Shown here one piece after another: positions 26,752-35,295 of a DNA stretch of 64,000 bases. The stretch covers positions 1 to 64,000 of the forward strand of contig DASXEH010000034.1 in NCBI GenBank assembly GCA_036490215.1. Reading direction: 5' to 3'. Made by a program: the position numbers and the translations under genes. This DNA comes from JASHSH01 sp036490215. GTDB lineage: Bacteria; Pseudomonadota; Alphaproteobacteria; Rhodospirillales; Magnetospirillaceae. Position 1 is the first letter of the stretch. Each line of letters begins with the position of its first letter. A model generated the notes under the pieces. The model saw nothing but the letters and a program-made list of their open reading frames with translations. It was not told where the DNA came from and ran no database searches.

Positions 26752-28161
26752 ATGGCTGATGCTCCCAACACCTCTTTCGATCTCGTCGTCATTGGCGGCG
26801 GACCGGGGGGCTATGTCGCGGCCATCCGCGCGGCCCAACTGGGCATCAAGACCGCCGTGGTCGAGCGCGAACACATGGGCGGCATCTGCCTCAATTGGGG
26901 CTGCATCCCGACCAAGGCGCTGCTACGCACCGCCGAGGTCTACCGCAATATGAAGCACGCCGAGTCCTATGGGCTCTCGGTCCAGGGCGCGAGCTTCGAT
27001 CTGGCCAAAGTCGTGGCCCGCTCACGTGCCGTGTCGAAGCAGCTCAGCAATGGCGTCTCGTTCCTGATGAAGAAGCACAAGGTCACCGTGTTCGACGGCC
27101 AGGGCAAACTGGCCGGCAAGGGCAAGGTGGCCGTGACCAAAGACGGCAAACCATTGGCCGACCTCACGGCAAAGAACATCATCCTCGCCACCGGCGCGCG
27201 GGCGCGTTCGCTGCCGGGCCTGGAACCCGATGGCAAGCTGGTCTGGACCTATAAGGAAGCGATGGTTCCCACCACCTTCCCGAAGAAGCTCCTCGTGGTC
27301 GGCTCTGGCGCGATCGGCATCGAGTTCGCCAGCTTCTATAACGCACTCGGCGCCGAAGTGACCGTCTGCGAAGTCATGGATCGCGTCCTCCCCGTGGAGG
27401 ATGAAGAGGTCTCGAAGTTCGCTCAGAAGGCCTTCCAGAAGCAGGGGATGAAGATCCTCACTTCGGCCACGGTGAAGAAGCTGACCAAGGGCGCCGACTC
27501 GGTGACCGCCACAATCGAAAGTGGTGGCAAGAGCGAAGAGCTGACCTTCGACCGCGTCATCTCGGCGGTGGGTATCGTCGGCAATGTCGAAAACATCGGC
27601 ATCGAAGGTACGGCGATCAAAGTCGAGAAGACCCATATCGTCACCGACCAGTGGTGGGCGACCGGCGAACCGGGCGTCTATGCCATCGGCGATCTCGTCG
27701 GGCCGCCATGGCTGGCCCATAAGGCGATGCACGAGGGCGTGCTCTGCGTCGAAAAGATCGCCGGCATCAAAGACGTCCATCCGATGAACGTCCACAACAT
27801 TCCGGGCAATACCTACTGCCATCCGCAGGTGGCCAGCGTCGGCCTGACCGAAGCCGCGGCCAAGGCGGCCGGCAAAGAAGTGAAAGTCGGCCGCTTCCCC
27901 TTCATCGGCAACGGCAAAGCCATTGCCATGGGCGAGACCGAAGGGTTCATCAAGACCGTCTTCGATGCCAAAACCGGCGAACTGCTGGGCGCCCATATGA
28001 TCGGCGCGGAAGTCACCGAGTTGATCCAGGGCTATACGATCGGCAAGACCCTCGAAACCACCGAAGCCGAGCTGATGGCCACCGTCTTCCCGCATCCCAC
28101 CCTGTCGGAAATGATGCATGAGGCGGTTTTGGACGCTTACGGCCGGGTGATGCATATCTGA
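26752..28161 (+). CDS. lpdA: Dihydrolipoamide dehydrogenase (E3)
   Basis: 469-residue FAD-dependent disulfide oxidoreductase that reoxidises dihydrolipoamide, serving the pyruvate dehydrogenase complex encoded just upstream. The FAD motif is VVIGGGPGGYVAAIRAAQ, the redox-active pair C46/C51 lies in GGICLNWGCIPTK, the NAD-binding loop is VVGSGAIGIEFASFY, and the C-terminal interface has HAHPTLSE-like FPHPTLSEMMHEAV with the base His. It is separated from pdhC by a 128-bp gap holding a REP-like palindrome. Confidence 0.97.
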   Translation: MADAPNTSFDLVVIGGGPGGYVAAIRAAQLGIKTAVVEREHMGGICLNWGCIPTKALLRTAEVYRNMKHAESYGLSVQGASFDLAKVVARSRAVSKQLSNGVSFLMKKHKVTVFDGQGKLAGKGKVAVTKDGKPLADLTAKNIILATGARARSLPGLEPDGKLVWTYKEAMVPTTFPKKLLVVGSGAIGIEFASFYNALGAEVTVCEVMDRVLPVEDEEVSKFAQKAFQKQGMKILTSATVKKLTKGADSVTATIESGGKSEELTFDRVISAVGIVGNVENIGIEGTAIKVEKTHIVTDQWWATGEPGVYAIGDLVGPPWLAHKAMHEGVLCVEKIAGIKDVHPMNVHNIPGNTYCHPQVASVGLTEAAAKAAGKEVKVGRFPFIGNGKAIAMGETEGFIKTVFDAKTGELLGAHMIGAEVTELIQGYTIGKTLETTEAELMATVFPHPTLSEMMHEAVLDAYGRVMHI

Positions 28162-28222
28162 CGCGCGTTAACGAACCGGGCGGGGCTTGACCGCACCACC
28201 CGGCAAGAGCCATATCAATGCC

Positions 28223-29182
28223 ATGAGCGATCAAGCGCTCCGCCATCCCGAAAAGGCCCACCGGCCCGACAACCCGTCGCCGCGCAAACCGGCCTGGATT
28301 CGCGTCAAGGCGCCCACCTCGGCCGTCGCCGCCGAAGTCCGCCAACTGATGCGGTCGAAGAATCTCCACACGGTCTGTGAAGAAGCGGCTTGCCCCAATA
28401 TCGCCGAGTGCTGGGCGCAGAAGCACGCCACCTTCATGATCTTGGGTGGCATCTGCACGCGCGCCTGCGCCTTTTGCAATGTGGCCACCGGCAAGCCCAA
28501 CGCCGTCGATCTGCAGGAGCCCGAGCATCTGGCCGAATCGGCCGCGGCCATGGGGCTCAAGCACGTGGTGATCACCTCGGTCGATCGCGACGATCTGGCC
28601 GATGGCGGCGCCTTCCAGTTCATCGCCTCGATCGAACGCCTGCGCGAAATGGTGCCGGGCACGACGGTCGAGATTCTGACCCCCGATTTCCGCGACAAGG
28701 CCGGCGCCGTCGATGCCGTGGCCCAGGCGCGGCCCGACGTGTTCAATCACAATCTCGAGACCGTGCCACGGCTTTATCCGACCATCCGTCCCGGCGCGCG
28801 CTATTTCACCTCGCTGCGCCTGCTGCAGCGGGTGAAGGAAGTCGATCCCGGCATCTTCACCAAGTCCGGCCTGATGGTCGGCCTGGGCGAAGAGCGGCAC
28901 GAGGTGCTGCAGGTGATGGACGATCTGCGCGCCGCCGACGTCGATTTCCTCACCATCGGCCAATACCTGCAGCCGACGCAGAAACACGCTGCCGTAGCAA
29001 AGTTCATCACGCCTGAGGAATTCGAGGAATATGCCTCGATCGCCCGCGCCAAGGGCTTCCTGATGGTGTCGTCCTCGCCGCTGACGCGGTCGTCGCACCA
29101 TGCCGGCCGCGATTTCGAAATGTTGCGCGCCGCGCGCGAGCGCGCCCTCGGGCGTGACGCCTTGGGTCATCAGACGGCCTGA
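28223..29182 (+). CDS. lipA: Lipoyl synthase
   Basis: 319-residue radical-SAM enzyme that inserts two sulfurs into octanoyl groups on lipoyl domains, making the cofactor used by PdhB and PdhC. It has the auxiliary cluster motif CEEAACPNIAEC, the radical-SAM CTRACAFC, ATFMILGGICTR, and the C-terminal SSPLTRSSHHAG with the RSSH tail ligand. ATG 28223 (MSDQALRHPEK) is preferred to an in-frame non-ATG start at 28187. It follows lpdA and precedes the START-domain gene by 1 bp. Confidence 0.97.
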   Translation: MSDQALRHPEKAHRPDNPSPRKPAWIRVKAPTSAVAAEVRQLMRSKNLHTVCEEAACPNIAECWAQKHATFMILGGICTRACAFCNVATGKPNAVDLQEPEHLAESAAAMGLKHVVITSVDRDDLADGGAFQFIASIERLREMVPGTTVEILTPDFRDKAGAVDAVAQARPDVFNHNLETVPRLYPTIRPGARYFTSLRLLQRVKEVDPGIFTKSGLMVGLGEERHEVLQVMDDLRAADVDFLTIGQYLQPTQKHAAVAKFITPEEFEEYASIARAKGFLMVSSSPLTRSSHHAGRDFEMLRAARERALGRDALGHQTA

Positions 29183-29183
29183 C

Positions 29184-29648
29184 ATGCCCACCCACGCCGA
29201 AACGAAACGCCTGCCGCAATCACCGCAGCAGCTTTTCGATCTCGTCGCTGATATCGAGAACTACCCGAAATTCCTGCCCTGGTGCGTGGCCTGCCGTATC
29301 AACCGCCGCGACGGCAATGTGATCTGGGCCGATCTCATCGTCGGCTTCAAGATGCTGCGCGAGAAGTTCACCTCGAAGGTGACGCTCGACCGACCCAACC
29401 GCATCCATGTCGAATATCTGGAAGGCCCGTTCCGCTATCTCAACAACCACTGGACCTTCACGCCACTGCCTGACGGCGGGACCGAGATCGGTTTCTACAT
29501 CGACTTCGAGTTCCGCTCGAAGATGCTGCAAGGCCTGATGGGCGCCGTGTTCAACGAAGCGGTAAAGCGGATGGTCGGCGCCTTCGTCAAACGCGCCGAT
29601 GAGGTCTATGGCGGGGCGCCGCAGGGCGCGACGCCCACCGCACGTTAA
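29184..29648 (+). CDS. Coenzyme Q-binding START-domain protein (COQ10/RatA family)
   Basis: 154-residue START/polyketide-cyclase-like protein of the COQ10/RatA family. It shows SPQQLFDLVADIENYPKFLPWC, VGFKMLREKFTSKVTL, YLEGPFRYLNNHW and FYIDFEFRSKMLQGLMG. COQ10 homologues bind ubiquinone and support respiration; the E. coli member was also reported as toxin RatA, so the exact role is open. ATG 29184 overlaps the end of lipA by almost nothing (1-bp gap), so both are read together. The link to lipA is conserved in alphaproteobacteria. Confidence 0.9.
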   Translation: MPTHAETKRLPQSPQQLFDLVADIENYPKFLPWCVACRINRRDGNVIWADLIVGFKMLREKFTSKVTLDRPNRIHVEYLEGPFRYLNNHWTFTPLPDGGTEIGFYIDFEFRSKMLQGLMGAVFNEAVKRMVGAFVKRADEVYGGAPQGATPTAR

Positions 29649-29663
29649 CTCAGGTTATCGCCC

Positions 29664-30431
29664 TCAGGTGATGGTGAGGCCACCATCAATCGCGAAGATC
29701 GCGCCCGTGGCCCATTCGGATTCCTGCGAGGCCAGGAACACAGCGATCCCGCCCATATCCGAAATCTTACCGATCCGCCCCGCGGGATAGATACGCTTCA
29801 CCAATTCGGCCATCGCCTGCTGCTGCTCAGCGGGCAGAACCTCGATCGACTTGCGGCGCAGCGGCGTATCGATCGTGCCCGGCGCGATGGCGTTGACGCG
29901 AATGCCACGGGGCGCCAGTTCAAAGGCCATCGCCTTGGTCAGCGAGTTCATCGCACCCTTGGTCAGCGAATAGATGCTCGACGGCCGGCCCGGCAACATC
30001 TTCTGCGCGAAATAGGACGAGATGTTGATGATCGCGCTGCCGCTCGGCATCAGGGGCACGAGCGCTTGGCCGAGGAAGTAGGGCACGGTGACATTGAGAT
30101 TAACGCCCATATTGTATTGTTCGCGCGACGCCTCGAGATAGCGGACGAAGGTCGCTGTGCCGGCATTATTGACCAGGATGTCGAGCGGCCGGCTGAGCGC
30201 CTTCACGGCCTTGGCAATCTGCTCGACCGAGTCGGGCTTCTGTAGATCAACCGCGATCGTGTCGACCTTGCCGCCCAGCGCTTCCAGCTTGCCCTTCGCG
30301 GTGTCCAGCTTCTTAGCGTCGCGCGCCACCAGGCAGAGCGAAGCGCCGTTCTGGGCATAGGCCTCAGCGATGCCGTAACCAATGCCGTCCGAGCCGCCGG
30401 TGATGAGTGCGAATTTATCCTTGAGGCGCAT
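29664..30431 (-). CDS. Short-chain dehydrogenase/reductase
   Basis: 255-residue classical SDR. The cofactor motif is ITGGSDGIGYGIA, followed by VDLQKPDS, the NNAG strand (ILVNNAGTATF), catalytic Ser in INISSYFA and the YSLTK pair with Tyr/Lys, then the IAPGTIDTPL loop and the C-terminal GAIFAIDGGLTIT. It resembles beta-ketoacyl reductase/glucose-dehydrogenase-type SDRs; the substrate is not assignable. It is transcribed convergently with the START gene (15-bp gap) and lies just downstream of the cinA-like gene on the minus strand, 15 bp after its stop. Confidence 0.9.
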   Translation of the reverse strand: MRLKDKFALITGGSDGIGYGIAEAYAQNGASLCLVARDAKKLDTAKGKLEALGGKVDTIAVDLQKPDSVEQIAKAVKALSRPLDILVNNAGTATFVRYLEASREQYNMGVNLNVTVPYFLGQALVPLMPSGSAIINISSYFAQKMLPGRPSSIYSLTKGAMNSLTKAMAFELAPRGIRVNAIAPGTIDTPLRRKSIEVLPAEQQQAMAELVKRIYPAGRIGKISDMGGIAVFLASQESEWATGAIFAIDGGLTIT

Positions 30432-30446
30432 TTTTGCGTTCCTCTC

Positions 30447-30950
30447 TCAGTTGGATGTTTCCAATTGGCGAATGAGCAGATCGAGCGCCGTCATCGCCGT
30501 GGCCAGGCGCACGGCATCGCGATCGCCGGGGAAGATATGACGCTCGCTGAGCGTCGTGCTGCCACGCTTCGATGTCGCGAAATGAACCAAGCCAACGGGC
30601 TTCTCGGGCGAACCGCCGGTCGGGCCAGCGATCCCGGTCACGGCGACGGTTATGGTGGCACGCGAATGCTTCAGCGCCCCTTCAGCCATGGCACGCGCGA
30701 CTTCGGTACTGACGGCTCCGACCTTCGCGATCAGATCGGCTGGAACGTCTAACATCTCAGTCTTGGCGTCGTTGGAGTAGGTGACGAAGCCACGATCGAC
30801 AGTGGCCGAGCTGCCTGAGATCGCCGTCAGCGCCGCGGCAATCAACCCGCCGGTACAGGACTCGGCGGTCGCGATCAGTGCCTTGGTCTTGGCCGCGGCG
30901 GCTAGAACGGCCCGGGCGCGTTCTTCCAGCGACGGGGGCAACGTGCTCAT
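30447..30950 (-). CDS. pncC: CinA-family nicotinamide-nucleotide amidohydrolase
   Basis: 167-residue stand-alone CinA C-terminal domain (PncC/YgaD type) that hydrolyses nicotinamide mononucleotide to nicotinate mononucleotide in pyridine-nucleotide salvage. It carries the signature TAESCTGGLIAAALT, VDRGFVTYSNDAKTEML, AVTGIAGPTGGSPEKPVG and the HFATSKRG strand. It starts with ATG 30950, overlapping the pgpA stop by 4 bp (ATGA 30947-30950). A longer frame from 31061 is rejected because its extra residues lie inside pgpA. Confidence 0.93.
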   Translation of the reverse strand: MSTLPPSLEERARAVLAAAAKTKALIATAESCTGGLIAAALTAISGSSATVDRGFVTYSNDAKTEMLDVPADLIAKVGAVSTEVARAMAEGALKHSRATITVAVTGIAGPTGGSPEKPVGLVHFATSKRGSTTLSERHIFPGDRDAVRLATAMTALDLLIRQLETSN

Positions 30951-31429
30951 AGGCCGGGGATGAAACGGTGATAGAGGATCATGACAATCAGAGCGTAACC
31001 GGCGGCCATCACGTCGTCGAGCATCACGCCCAAGCCACCCTTGATATTGCGGTCGGCCCATGACGCTGGCCAGGGCTTATAGATGTCGGCAATGCGGAAC
31101 AGGATGAAGCCGACCAGAAAGGCCAGCGGATCGGTCCCGACTGGGATCAAGGTCATCCATTGGCCAGCCACTTCATCAATGACAATCGAGCCGGGATCTT
31201 GGATGCCCGTCTGCTTCACGGTCTCGCCGGCCGCCCAGACGCCGAGGGCAAAAACCAGGATCGTGGCGGTCAGCAGCGCGATCCAGCCACCCCAGTAGGA
31301 AATCACCCAGGCGAAGGGCAGGGCGGCGAGCGATCCCCAGGTTCCTGGCGCGCGCGGCAGCAGACCGGCGCCGAACCAGGTCGCGAAGACCCCGGCTGGC
31401 GTTTCCAGGGACGGCCGTGACGAACTCAC
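30947..31429 (-). CDS. pgpA: Phosphatidylglycerophosphatase A
   Basis: 160-residue inner-membrane phosphatase that dephosphorylates phosphatidylglycerophosphate to phosphatidylglycerol. Family motifs are FGAGLLPRAPGTWGSLAALP, DPGSIVIDEVAGQWMTLI, FILFRIADIYKPWPA and GGLGVMLDDVMAAGYA, with several transmembrane helices. I place the start at GTG 31429, which overlaps the threonine dehydratase stop by 4 bp (GTGA 31426-31429); upstream in-frame residues do not look like PgpA. It is coupled in turn to the pncC-like gene by ATGA. Confidence 0.93.
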   Translation of the reverse strand: MSSSRPSLETPAGVFATWFGAGLLPRAPGTWGSLAALPFAWVISYWGGWIALLTATILVFALGVWAAGETVKQTGIQDPGSIVIDEVAGQWMTLIPVGTDPLAFLVGFILFRIADIYKPWPASWADRNIKGGLGVMLDDVMAAGYALIVMILYHRFIPGL

Positions 31430-32412
31430 GCGGAGATCGCTCGCGCGAAGATGGCCGGATCGGCATTGCCGCCCGAACAGACAACGGCGACGCATTTGCC
31501 CTTGATCGACACGCGCCCGGTCAGCACAGCCGCCAAAGCCGCTGCGCCGCCCGGCTCGACGACGATATGGAGGGCCGAGAAGGCGGTGGCCATCGCCGCC
31601 AAAGCTTCGTCGTCGGACACGGCAACCGCGCGCGCCTTGAGCGCCTTCAGGATCGCGAAGGCCAATTTACCGGGCGAGGGCGACATCAACGCGTCCAACA
31701 GGCTGGCCGTTTTCGGCTTGTTGATCACGCGCCGGCCCGATTTGAGCGAGCGGACCATATCGTCGAAGCCTTGCGGCTCAGCCGCGATGATCTTGGTGCG
31801 CGGTGAACGATCGGCCAGCGCGATGCCGATGCCCGCCGCCAGACCGCCGCCGCTGGCCGGCACGACAACGGTATCGAGCATTGCACCCAGCGCCTTGGCT
31901 TGCGCGACGATCTCGAGCCCACAGGTACCTTGGCCGGCGATCACGTCGAAATCTTCGAAGGGGGGCACAACGGTCGCACCTTGCTCTTTCGCGATCTTGG
32001 CGGCGATCTCTTCGCGCGATTCAGTGAAGCGGTCGTAGAACACGACCTTGGCACCAAAGCCGCGCGTGTTAGCAATCTTCACCGCCGGCGCATCCTTGGG
32101 CATCACAATGGTTGCGCGAATCTTGAGCTCGGCCGCGGCAGAAGCGACGCCTTGCGCATGATTGCCCGACGAGAACGCAACCACGCCGCGCTTGCGCTCG
32201 GCCGGCGTCAGCTGGGCAACGCGGTTGTACGCGCCGCGCAGTTTGAACGAGCCGGTGCGCTGCAGGCACTCGGCCTTCACCAACAACCGCCCACCCAATT
32301 GGGCATTGAGCACAGGCGATTCGAGCAGGGGCGTCAGAGTTGCCACGCCCTCAAGCCGCTTCGCAGCGGCTTCGATATCGCCGATCCGAGGTAGACGTTG
32401 GGAGGAAGTCAC
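31426..32412 (-). CDS. Threonine/serine dehydratase
   Basis: 328-residue fold-type II PLP enzyme converting threonine (or serine) to 2-oxobutyrate (or pyruvate) and ammonia. K57 in RTGSFKLRGAYNR is the Schiff-base lysine; SSGNHAQG and VVPASGGGLAAG bind the substrate and phosphate; CSGGNADP is at the C-terminus. No regulatory ACT-like domain is present, so it is of the catabolic or short biosynthetic type rather than a feedback-regulated long IlvA. GTG 32412 overlaps the upstream haloacid dehalogenase stop by 4 bp. A longer in-frame start at 32589 lies wholly inside that gene and is rejected. Confidence 0.92.
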   Translation of the reverse strand: MTSSQRLPRIGDIEAAAKRLEGVATLTPLLESPVLNAQLGGRLLVKAECLQRTGSFKLRGAYNRVAQLTPAERKRGVVAFSSGNHAQGVASAAAELKIRATIVMPKDAPAVKIANTRGFGAKVVFYDRFTESREEIAAKIAKEQGATVVPPFEDFDVIAGQGTCGLEIVAQAKALGAMLDTVVVPASGGGLAAGIGIALADRSPRTKIIAAEPQGFDDMVRSLKSGRRVINKPKTASLLDALMSPSPGKLAFAILKALKARAVAVSDDEALAAMATAFSALHIVVEPGGAAALAAVLTGRVSIKGKCVAVVCSGGNADPAIFARAISA

Positions 32413-33086
32413 CGCTGTAGAAGTCCGGTCAGTTCGGCCAGGGTGGTTATTTCGTTGTGGGGGCCCGCGGGCAGAATCTCGCGGGGCGCCTTGCGGCGAT
32501 TCACCCAAACGGTCTGGAAGCCGAAAGCCGAAGCGCCGGCGATATCCCAACCGTTCGAGGAGATGAAGGCAATCTGAGTCGGCTGGCAATCGAAAGCGTC
32601 CGTTGCCAGGCGGTAGACCGACGGATGCGGTTTGAAGACGCCAACCGTCTCGACCGACAAGGGCTTGTCGAGCAGGTCGTTGAGGTTGGCGCCCTTGATC
32701 GCCGAGGTCAGCATGGTCGGCGAGCCATTGGAGAGAATCGTCAGCTTGAACTCGGCGGTGCGCAAACTCTTGAGCGTGGAAGTCACATCATCGAACGCAG
32801 GCGGCGACAGATAGGCTTCCATCAGCTTGGCGCGGAGGGAGGGATCATCGATGCCGAGGCTGGCCAAGGCATAGTCGAGGCTCTCGCCGGTCACATGCCA
32901 GAAATCGGCATGTCGGCCCATCAGACTGCGGAGCCAGGAATACTCAAGCTGCTTGGCGCGCCAAAGCTGAGAAAGCGGTTTTTCGCGGTCGCCCAAGGCA
33001 TCGCGCGCCACGGATGCGATCTTGTCGAGATCGAACAGCGTGCCATAGGCATCGAAGACGCAGGCGACGATTCCCGAAAGCATCAT
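32409..33086 (-). CDS. Haloacid dehalogenase type II (HAD superfamily)
   Basis: 225-residue HAD hydrolase closest to (S)-2-haloacid dehalogenases. The nucleophile is D12 in VFDAYGTLFD, followed by the family RAKQLEYSWLRSLMGR cap, the LTILSNGSP motif, Lys in VFKPHPSVY and ISSNGWDIAGA. The predicted reaction is hydrolytic dehalogenation of 2-haloalkanoates to 2-hydroxy acids, but many HADs of this type act on other substrates. It starts 4 bp after the lytic transglycosylase stop and overlaps the threonine dehydratase start by 4 bp, so it is part of a coupled run. Confidence 0.88.
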   Translation of the reverse strand: MMLSGIVACVFDAYGTLFDLDKIASVARDALGDREKPLSQLWRAKQLEYSWLRSLMGRHADFWHVTGESLDYALASLGIDDPSLRAKLMEAYLSPPAFDDVTSTLKSLRTAEFKLTILSNGSPTMLTSAIKGANLNDLLDKPLSVETVGVFKPHPSVYRLATDAFDCQPTQIAFISSNGWDIAGASAFGFQTVWVNRRKAPREILPAGPHNEITTLAELTGLLQR

Positions 33087-33090
33087 GCGC

Positions 33091-35085
33091 TCAATCTTTC
33101 CGCGAGCGTTTCAGATCGCTATCCAGAGTCAAAGCCAAGCCAGGAGCGGGTGTTCCCAGCCGCTGGCGGTAAACCTGTACACCTTCCATGACGCGCTGCA
33201 CATAGTTGCGCGTTTCCGAAAAGGGGATGCTCTCGACCCAGTCTACAGCGTCGACATCATGCGCGCGCGGGTCGCCATAGTCGCGAATCCATTTTTCGAC
33301 ACGGGCAGGGCCGGCATTATAAGCAGCAATGGCCAGAATATAGGAACCATCGAACTGGTTGAGAAGGTCACCGAGATAGGCACTGCCCAGCTTGAGATTG
33401 AGATTGGGGTCATGGGTCAGGGCCGAGTTCAGGGTGTTCTTACGCTTGAACACCATCTTGTAGGCCCGCGCCAGTTTCGCGGCTGTAGCCGGCATCAGCT
33501 GCATCAGCCCGCGTGCACCGGCCGAGCTGACGACCGTATGCTGGAACCCGCTCTCCTGTCGAACGAGGCCAAGGACTAGGGCGCGTTCGGGCTTATTGCC
33601 GACCGTCAATTGCGGTAGCGGATAGCCGGCGGCGATGAGCGGCACGCCGTCATGTTCCGATTTGTGCGCGACAGTAATCGCGATATCGGTACGGCTCAAA
33701 TTCGTCGCCAAAGCCGCCGCCTGAACCCGCACGCCGGGGGAATGATCGATTTCGACAAGGCGGAGCAGGAAGGGCCGCATCAGGTCGGTCTGGCCGATCT
33801 GGCCCAGAAGGCGCGCGATATGGGCCAATTCGTTGTGCTCGAAAACCCGCTTTTCCTCGTCGGTCGGTACAGGATCGTCGAGAATGATTCCGCCGTCGCC
33901 GATCTGCGCCGATGCCAGCTGCCCGTAGAACGACGTCGTGTTGGCGGCCGCCAGCTCATACCAATGATGGGCCGCCAGTTTATCGCCGGCCGCCTCGAAG
34001 GCACGCGCGGACCAATAGGCGCCACGCCCTTTGCCGATCGGCGTCACGACATGCTGATAGAGATTGCCGAAGTGAAGTTCGGCTGCGGGTGCATCATGCA
34101 GGAAACGCAGCGCGATCCAACCGGCCAGCCACTCGGCTTCGGCATAGGGTTGGCCTTCGAGCGCGCCATGCACGCTGGCGATCTGGTAGGCCTGGGTGAT
34201 ATTGCCCTTCTGCAAAGCGTAGCGGGCCAGCGCCGCGCGCTCGGTCCACCATAGGTCGGGGCGCCCTTTGTCCGCCGCGGCAGACTTCAGCAGCGGGATC
34301 GCGTCATCTTCGTGATCGCGTTCACGGCGATAACGGATCTGCTCGTAAACAAGGCCCGGGTCCTGGCGATCCGTAGGGAAAAGATTAGCTGCCACATTTT
34401 CCGCGCTCGACCGGTCATGGGCAAACGCCATGCGGGCCCGGGCGAGGCGCTTATGGCCCTCGTCGACACGCCGCATCTGCGACTCGACGGCTTCGTCCTG
34501 ATGGTCCCACAGCAAACGGTCGAGACGGGCGTTGTCGTCTTCGGGACGGATCAGCCTGGCGAAATGCGCCAGCACTTCCTTTTCCTGAAGCGGGCCGAAG
34601 CTGTTGTTGATCCAGGCATGGCGCAATACTTCCGCGGCCTTGTCGGTCTTGCCGTCGTCCATCAGAACGCGGGTATAGGCGATGGCGCCATCGGCACAGT
34701 TGGGGGGATTGGCCTCGAACCAGGGCCGCAACTCACTGTCAGGCGTAGCTGCCGTCATCGCCTCTTCAGCGCGCCGCACGAGGGTCGGGATCAGCGGCCA
34801 AGTCGGGTTCTGACGAATGAAATCGGCAATTTGCTCGAAGGTCGCGCCCGATCCGGGTTTTTGAAACTCGTCCCAGAGCAGGACGCGGATCAGGAGTTTG
34901 TCGGAGGCTTTATGAACCAGGCCACGAGCATAGTCGAACTTACCCTCATCCGCCGCCTGGAATGCCTGGCGGTAGAGCTTTTCGTCGTCTGACGACAGAC
35001 CTTGGGCGTGTGCCGCCCCCAAACTTGCCAGGCCGATCGAGGCCACCAATAGGCCCGCGGCCACCCACCTGCGCACCGAACTCAC
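33091..35085 (-). CDS. Soluble lytic murein transglycosylase (Slt70 type)
   Basis: 664-residue periplasmic peptidoglycan lytic transglycosylase. A signal peptide (cleavage likely after AHA near residue 27) precedes a long alpha-helical U-domain and a C-terminal lysozyme-like domain. The domain reads LVRQE511SGFQHTVVSSAGARG, LMQLMPATAAKLA and AIAAYNAGPARVEKW; E511 is the catalytic acid. It cleaves between N-acetylmuramate and N-acetylglucosamine forming 1,6-anhydromuropeptides. The start codon is GTG. It is divergent from dapA, an arrangement common in alphaproteobacteria, and heads a five-gene coupled minus-strand run. Confidence 0.94.
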   Translation of the reverse strand: MSSVRRWVAAGLLVASIGLASLGAAHAQGLSSDDEKLYRQAFQAADEGKFDYARGLVHKASDKLLIRVLLWDEFQKPGSGATFEQIADFIRQNPTWPLIPTLVRRAEEAMTAATPDSELRPWFEANPPNCADGAIAYTRVLMDDGKTDKAAEVLRHAWINNSFGPLQEKEVLAHFARLIRPEDDNARLDRLLWDHQDEAVESQMRRVDEGHKRLARARMAFAHDRSSAENVAANLFPTDRQDPGLVYEQIRYRRERDHEDDAIPLLKSAAADKGRPDLWWTERAALARYALQKGNITQAYQIASVHGALEGQPYAEAEWLAGWIALRFLHDAPAAELHFGNLYQHVVTPIGKGRGAYWSARAFEAAGDKLAAHHWYELAAANTTSFYGQLASAQIGDGGIILDDPVPTDEEKRVFEHNELAHIARLLGQIGQTDLMRPFLLRLVEIDHSPGVRVQAAALATNLSRTDIAITVAHKSEHDGVPLIAAGYPLPQLTVGNKPERALVLGLVRQESGFQHTVVSSAGARGLMQLMPATAAKLARAYKMVFKRKNTLNSALTHDPNLNLKLGSAYLGDLLNQFDGSYILAIAAYNAGPARVEKWIRDYGDPRAHDVDAVDWVESIPFSETRNYVQRVMEGVQVYRQRLGTPAPGLALTLDSDLKRSRKD

Positions 35086-35295
35086 GCCCCAACTATCTAC
35101 CCAAACCGCGCTCCCCAGGCGGATCGAGGGCAGTTTACCGGCTCAAGATGTGCCCGGGCAAGGCAAACCACGGATTTTACGCTTGTTTTGCCGTGACAAA
35201 TGCCACAATCGGGTTCGCTTGCCGCCCAAGCGGCGCGTCGCTATGGTGCGGGTTCCAACACTTAGAACGGCCGCCAAGGCCAAAGGTCTATCGCC

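Noticed and set aside
28162..28222. Weak CCGGG/CCCGG stem between lpdA and lipA as a terminator
   Set aside because: Five-base arms with a long loop and no T-run; the genes are probably co-transcribed.
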